Assembly: GCA_016717705.1 (NCBI GenBank)
Contig: JADKFD010000009.1
Coordinates: 1 to 64,000, forward strand
Direction of reading: 5' to 3'
Source: Rhodanobacteraceae bacterium
GTDB lineage: Bacteria; Pseudomonadota; Gammaproteobacteria; Xanthomonadales; SZUA-5
DNA length: 64,000 nucleotides
Shown here: positions 58,692 to 64,000 of the stretch, one piece after another
How the letters are laid out: each line of letters begins with the position of its first letter
Numbering within the stretch: the first letter of the stretch is position 1
Position numbers and translations under genes: made by a program
The notes under the pieces: generated by a model
What the model saw: only the letters and a program-made list of their open reading frames with translations
Told to the model about the DNA's origin: nothing
Databases searched by the model: none

Positions 58692-60743
58692 ATGCCCCTC
58701 CGTCTGAAACTGCTGCTGATCGCGCTGGTGGCGGCGGTGTTCCCGCTGGCCGGCTGGCGCTTCATCGTGCAGATGGAAACCGCCCTGCGCGAAAGCCAGG
58801 AACGCGCCCTGATGGCGTCGGCGCGTACCCTGGCGACCGCCCTGCCGGCCGCCGATCCCAGCCTGCGCGGCTCTCTGGTCGCACCCGCCGTGCTGCACGC
58901 GCGGCCCATGCAGATCGACGTCGACACCGACGGCTATCCGGATGACTGGGGCTCCTGGCACGTCGCTCCCGAGCAGCTTCCCAGCGACAGCGGCAACCTG
59001 CGGGCGCTGCTCTACGTCGGACAGGGCCCGGGTGCAGTCAACCTGTGGCTGGACGTGGACGACGACACCCCTGTGGTGACTGCGATGGATGGCACCTTGG
59101 GCGAACAGGCCGATCATGTCGAACTGTGGCTGCGCGATCGCTATGGCGAACGCAGCTGGCGCGTCGCGCGCAGTCAGAACGGCGTCAGCGCGGCACAGCC
59201 GATGCCCGGCGCCGATGGCCGCGAGCCAAGCTTCGCGCTGCCTGCGGCCTGGATCGAGCGCGAGGGTGGATATCGCGTCGAACTCAAACTGCCCATTGCT
59301 GATCCCGGCTTCGACCTCGCCCTGGAAGTGCGCGATTTCCCGGTGGCCGGCGCCGACCTGCCGCGCGCGACCGCGAGTACCCGCGCCCGCGGCCTGCGCT
59401 ATCGATCCCTGGCGCCGCTGTGGCAGGAGAGTCCGCTGCTGCGCAACCTGGTACCCGACAATGCGCGTCTGCGCGTGCTCGACCGCAGTGGCTACGTGCT
59501 GGCACGCAGCGGCAGCCTGCGTCCGGGCAGCGACACCTCCGATGACGATGGCGAACTCAGCTTTCTGCGCTGGCTGCGGGCACTGGTCTACCGCCATTTG
59601 CTGGCGCCGGAAATGACCCAGGGCGACGGTTATGCCTACAACCTGCTGCGCCTGACCAACCCGCAGGTCGATGCGACGTTGACTGGTACGCCAGGCGCCG
59701 ACTGGCGACCCGCCGCGAGCCAGGCCAGCGTGATCCTGACCGTCACCATTCCGGTGCTGCACGGCAGCGACGTGGTCGGGGTGGTCATGCTGGAACAGAC
59801 CAGCGATGCGCTGCTGCTGTGGACCAACCGCGCGCTGGGCAGCCTGCTGCTGGGAGGCCTGCTGACCATGCTGGTGGCGGCGGCGATCCTGTTCGGTTAC
59901 GCCGGCTACCTGTCCTGGCGCATCCGCAAGCTGCGCAATGCGGCGGAGAACGCGCTCACCGCCGAGGGTCGCGTGGTCGGCAATTTCCCGCGCTCCAGCG
60001 CCATCGACGAGATCGGCGATCTGTCGCGCAGCTTCGGTCGATTGCTCGACCAGGTCAGCGCCTACACCGACTATCTGCGCACGCTCGGCGGCAAGCTGTC
60101 ACACGAACTGGCGACCCCGTTGGCGGTGGTCAAGTCCTCGCTGGAGAACCTCGAACAGGAAGCGATGACCGAATCGGCGCGCATCTACGCCGAACGTGCG
60201 CGCTCCGGCGCCGAACGCCTGGGAGCGCTGTTGCGCACCCTGTCACAGGCATCGCGCATCGAAAGCGCGATTGCCGCGGCCGAAGCCGAGGATTTCGACC
60301 TGCGCGAATTCCTGATCGGTGCTGCGGCCGGTTATCGCGATCTCGCCGAAGACCGCGATTTTCGCGTCACCGTTCCGGAACATCCGGTGCCATTCCATGG
60401 CGCGCCGGAACTGATTCACCAGGCGCTCGACAAGCTGGTGGACAATGCGCTCGGATTCAGCCCGCCAGGCGGCTGGATCCGCCTGGCGCTGGAGATCCAG
60501 CTCGGCGCGATTGATCTGGTGCTGTCGAACAACGGCCCGCCGTTGCCGCAGAAGATGCAGGATCGTTTGTTCGACTCGCTGATCTCGGTGCGCGACGGTC
60601 GCGCGACGATGTCGCCGCACCTGGGCCTGGGCCTGTACATCGTGCGTCTGGTTGCCGAACTGCACCAGGGTGAAGCCAGTGCGGCCAATTTGCCCGACGA
60701 TAGCGGAGTCGAGTTTCGGATACGGTTGAAGGGGATGCGCTAG
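58692..60743 (+). CDS. sensor histidine kinase with large extracytoplasmic domain
   Basis: 683 residues. TM1 (about 5-22) and TM2 (about 382-404) bracket a 350-residue periplasmic domain; its first half (about 70-215) with DTDGYPDDWGSW, NLWLDVDDD and VELKLPIADPG looks like a CBM9/DOMON-type sandwich. A HAMP-like segment, a HisKA box KLSHELATPLA (H471; Ala where Arg is usual), an N-box LVDNALGFSPPGG and GLGLYIVRL follow. It resembles the kinase of the proteobacterial dedicated sortase system (alternative: a general carbohydrate sensor). No response regulator is adjacent in the window. Confidence 0.9.
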   Translation: MPLRLKLLLIALVAAVFPLAGWRFIVQMETALRESQERALMASARTLATALPAADPSLRGSLVAPAVLHARPMQIDVDTDGYPDDWGSWHVAPEQLPSDSGNLRALLYVGQGPGAVNLWLDVDDDTPVVTAMDGTLGEQADHVELWLRDRYGERSWRVARSQNGVSAAQPMPGADGREPSFALPAAWIEREGGYRVELKLPIADPGFDLALEVRDFPVAGADLPRATASTRARGLRYRSLAPLWQESPLLRNLVPDNARLRVLDRSGYVLARSGSLRPGSDTSDDDGELSFLRWLRALVYRHLLAPEMTQGDGYAYNLLRLTNPQVDATLTGTPGADWRPAASQASVILTVTIPVLHGSDVVGVVMLEQTSDALLLWTNRALGSLLLGGLLTMLVAAAILFGYAGYLSWRIRKLRNAAENALTAEGRVVGNFPRSSAIDEIGDLSRSFGRLLDQVSAYTDYLRTLGGKLSHELATPLAVVKSSLENLEQEAMTESARIYAERARSGAERLGALLRTLSQASRIESAIAAAEAEDFDLREFLIGAAAGYRDLAEDRDFRVTVPEHPVPFHGAPELIHQALDKLVDNALGFSPPGGWIRLALEIQLGAIDLVLSNNGPPLPQKMQDRLFDSLISVRDGRATMSPHLGLGLYIVRLVAELHQGEASAANLPDDSGVEFRIRLKGMR

Positions 60744-60746
60744 GGG

Positions 60747-61013
60747 TCAAGCGGGGACCAGCTCGGCGCCATCAGCCGCGCCGTCGTCGGCCGGCTTGTC
60801 GCTGAGCCAGCTGTCGATCTCGGCGGCAATCGGCGCCGCATCGGCCCAGGCTGAATCCGGCACCTGCACCGCGATCAGTCCGCTGACCGGCAATTCACCG
60901 ATGGCGCCGGGCAAGGCCGAGCCGGTGATGAACGCCGGTATGCCCGCCGCTTCCAGCGCGTCCTTGACCAGCTGCGCGTCGATCAGGTTCTCGGCGGAGT
61001 AGACGCTGCGCAT
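60747..61013 (-). CDS. DUF2007-family protein
   Basis: 88 residues. Starts MRSVYSAENLIDAQLVKDAL, then GIPAFITGSALPGAIGELP and VQVPDSAWADA, which fits DUF2007 (putative signal-transducing small protein). Soluble and cytoplasmic. ATG 61013; stop lies 4 nt from the histidine-kinase stop (convergent). Function unknown. Confidence 0.85.
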   Translation of the reverse strand: MRSVYSAENLIDAQLVKDALEAAGIPAFITGSALPGAIGELPVSGLIAVQVPDSAWADAAPIAAEIDSWLSDKPADDGAADGAELVPA

Positions 61014-61140
61014 GGGACCGGCCAGCAGGGGTCGATTGCGACAAAGTACCCCATCCAGGAGCGCGTGGACGCACGTCGCGATCCTCGTCTTCGGCGTGCT
61101 AGCCACGCGGTCGCGACGTGCACGTCGCTCCTACAACGGG

Positions 61141-61169
61141 AAAAGCCCCGCGATCACTCGCGGGGCTTT
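61141..61169 (-). terminator. terminator of hppA
   Basis: On the minus strand AAAGCCCCGCGA and TCGCGGGGCTTT form a 12-bp perfect stem with a 4-nt loop, ending in a short T-run. It could also act in the other direction. Confidence 0.85.
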
Positions 61170-61215
61170 GGGCTTCACACCCTTGGGGAATCAGCGCGAA
61201 CGCGCCGATTCCCGA

Positions 61216-63279
<2,064 letters not shown>

Positions 63280-63585
63280 GGATCTTCCCCAGATTGTGAG
63301 TATTGGTGCGTAGAACGAAGGCCGATCCGGCCCACAAAAAGCGGGCGGAGTATACGGGTGTCAGCCGGTGATGGGACCCCTTCAGCGCGCCTTTCGCCAT
63401 CGCGGCCTGTTGCCGGACGATCGGAGAACCCTGAACAGGAAAAGCGCAACTCGCCCGCAGGGGACATCGACTCGCGTCACAGAGTGTGACTAATGCGGCA
63501 GAATTGGGTTAACATTTCGCTGATGATGCACGAATGTAACGACGAGGCGCGCGGCGCCCGTCGATTTCGGCGACAGGAGTGAAGC
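63280..63585. other. divergent hppA to DUF1330 intergenic region
   Basis: 306 bp with no gene. It holds the hppA promoter side (minus-strand TATACT at about 63355-63360) and a 15-bp dyad GTCACA-GAG-TGTGAC (63476-63490) about 95 bp before the plus-strand gene, plus an AT-richer GGGTTAACATTTCG stretch that may contain its promoter. Confidence 0.5.
63476..63490. promoter_or_regulatory. 15-bp palindrome upstream of the DUF1330-like gene
   Basis: GTCACA-GAG-TGTGAC is a perfect dyad, with the same 3-nt centre as the site at 53624-53638 but outward-facing half-sites. It is a possible operator for the DUF1330-like gene. Confidence 0.4.
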
Positions 63586-64000
63586 ATGCCCAACCGCCCC
63601 GCGTATCTGCTGCTGCTGGCATCCGGCATCGAGCGTCAGCGTTTTGCGGACTACGTGGCCGCACTGTCACCGAATCTGACCCGACTGGGAGGCCGTCATC
63701 TGGCGATGGCACCCGCGCCAATGCTGGAGCAGTTCGGGCATAACGAAGCGCCGCAGAGCGTATTGCTGTCGCACTGGCCGGCATTGGAGAGCCTGCGCGA
63801 ATTCTGGAATTCTCCGCGATACCTGTCGATTGCGAAACAGCGCAGGGGATCTGGCGAGTTGCTCGCCGTCGCGCTGGAAGGTGCGTACCTGTCGTCGATG
63901 GACGCACCCGACGCGGCCCTCGCGGTCTTCCTCGGTGCGGGCCCGTCCCCGGCCTTACTGGAAGCGGCCGGTGCGCGCGCGCTGACGCTGGTGCGGGAAC
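63586..64000 (+). CDS. DUF1330-like protein, truncated by the window end
   Basis: The first 138 residues. MPNRPAYLLLLASGIERQRF opens the chain, and VLLSHWPALESLREFWNSP with the following RYLSIAKQRRGSGELL fits the DUF1330 ferredoxin-like fold; a second copy appears to begin near residue 105. Function unknown. ATG 63586 has AGGAG 7 nt upstream. The gene continues past 64000. Confidence 0.85.
   Translation, partial: MPNRPAYLLLLASGIERQRFADYVAALSPNLTRLGGRHLAMAPAPMLEQFGHNEAPQSVLLSHWPALESLREFWNSPRYLSIAKQRRGSGELLAVALEGAYLSSMDAPDAALAVFLGAGPSPALLEAAGARALTLVRE

Overview
The window is a GC-rich (roughly two thirds G+C by eye) chromosomal segment, most likely from a member of the Xanthomonadales/Lysobacterales (Gammaproteobacteria). 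This assignment is inferred from several things read together: the rpsF-rpsR-rplI-dnaB block, a secreted M4 protease with PPC and PKD domains, an ECF sigma factor next to a TPR-containing Ser/Thr kinase, many palindromic REP-like repeats between genes, and secreted proteins ending in F-x-x-G-F-E. No rRNA or marker search was possible.

Layout. 1-730: no recognisable protein gene; a tRNA-Ala(CGC) on the minus strand with its promoter and terminator. 0.9-5.5 kb: ribonuclease D, a membrane-anchored FGE/SUMF1-like protein and a secreted M28 peptidase. 5.7-8.9 kb (minus): a YchJ-like SEC-C protein, and a class II aldolase-DUF952 fusion overlapping a flavin monooxygenase. 9.0-15.0 kb: ECF sigma factor, secreted beta-helix protein (frameshifted) and Ser/Thr kinase with TPRs (three frameshifts). 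15.3-18.0 kb: M4 metalloprotease. 18.2-22.8 kb (minus): CHASE3-GAF-GGDEF diguanylate cyclase and a GH13 lipoprotein. 23.0-28.7 kb: membrane protein, dicarboxylate/amino-acid symporter, Pat-type acyl-CoA synthetase/acetyltransferase (frameshifted), DUF3016 protein. 28.9-31.6 kb: arsM-arsS-rhodanese arsenosugar cluster. 31.7-34.3 kb (minus): anchored unknown protein (frameshifted), phosphate acyltransferase, cupin with corrupted N-terminus. 34.3-43.3 kb: gamma-glutamyltransferase, heparinase II/III-like protein, DUF11/IPTL-CTERM protein, LpxL-like protein and a small soluble protein. 43.4-48.6 kb: lipase, YkgJ-type Cys-cluster protein, an IS110 element beside a composite repeat island, a second class II aldolase and an OmpA-family porin. 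49-55.5 kb: Zur, aspartoacylase-like enzyme, PilZ, DUF1631, RppH, Bfd-Bfr. 55.7-64 kb: rpsF-rpsR-rplI, dnaB, a histidine kinase, DUF2007, membrane pyrophosphatase and the start of a DUF1330-like gene.

Functional themes are secreted hydrolases and surface proteins (M28, M4, beta-helix, heparinase-like, GH13, DUF11, lipase), c-di-GMP signalling (GGDEF, PilZ), metal homeostasis (Zur, Fur-type box before bfd-bfr, arsenic methylation and arsenosugar) and core translation/replication.

Sequence quality needs care. Four genes carry apparent indels (six in total), and three tracts of near-pure G/C (20.1, 34.2 and 41.6 kb) look like artefacts; two of them abut family-B palindromes. The most interesting signals are the shared C-terminal GFE tag on three unrelated secreted proteins, the REP-encoded linker inside the aldolase-DUF952 fusion, the arsenosugar cluster, the IS110 element with a possible bridge-RNA leader, and the stacked repeat island at 46.2-46.65 kb.
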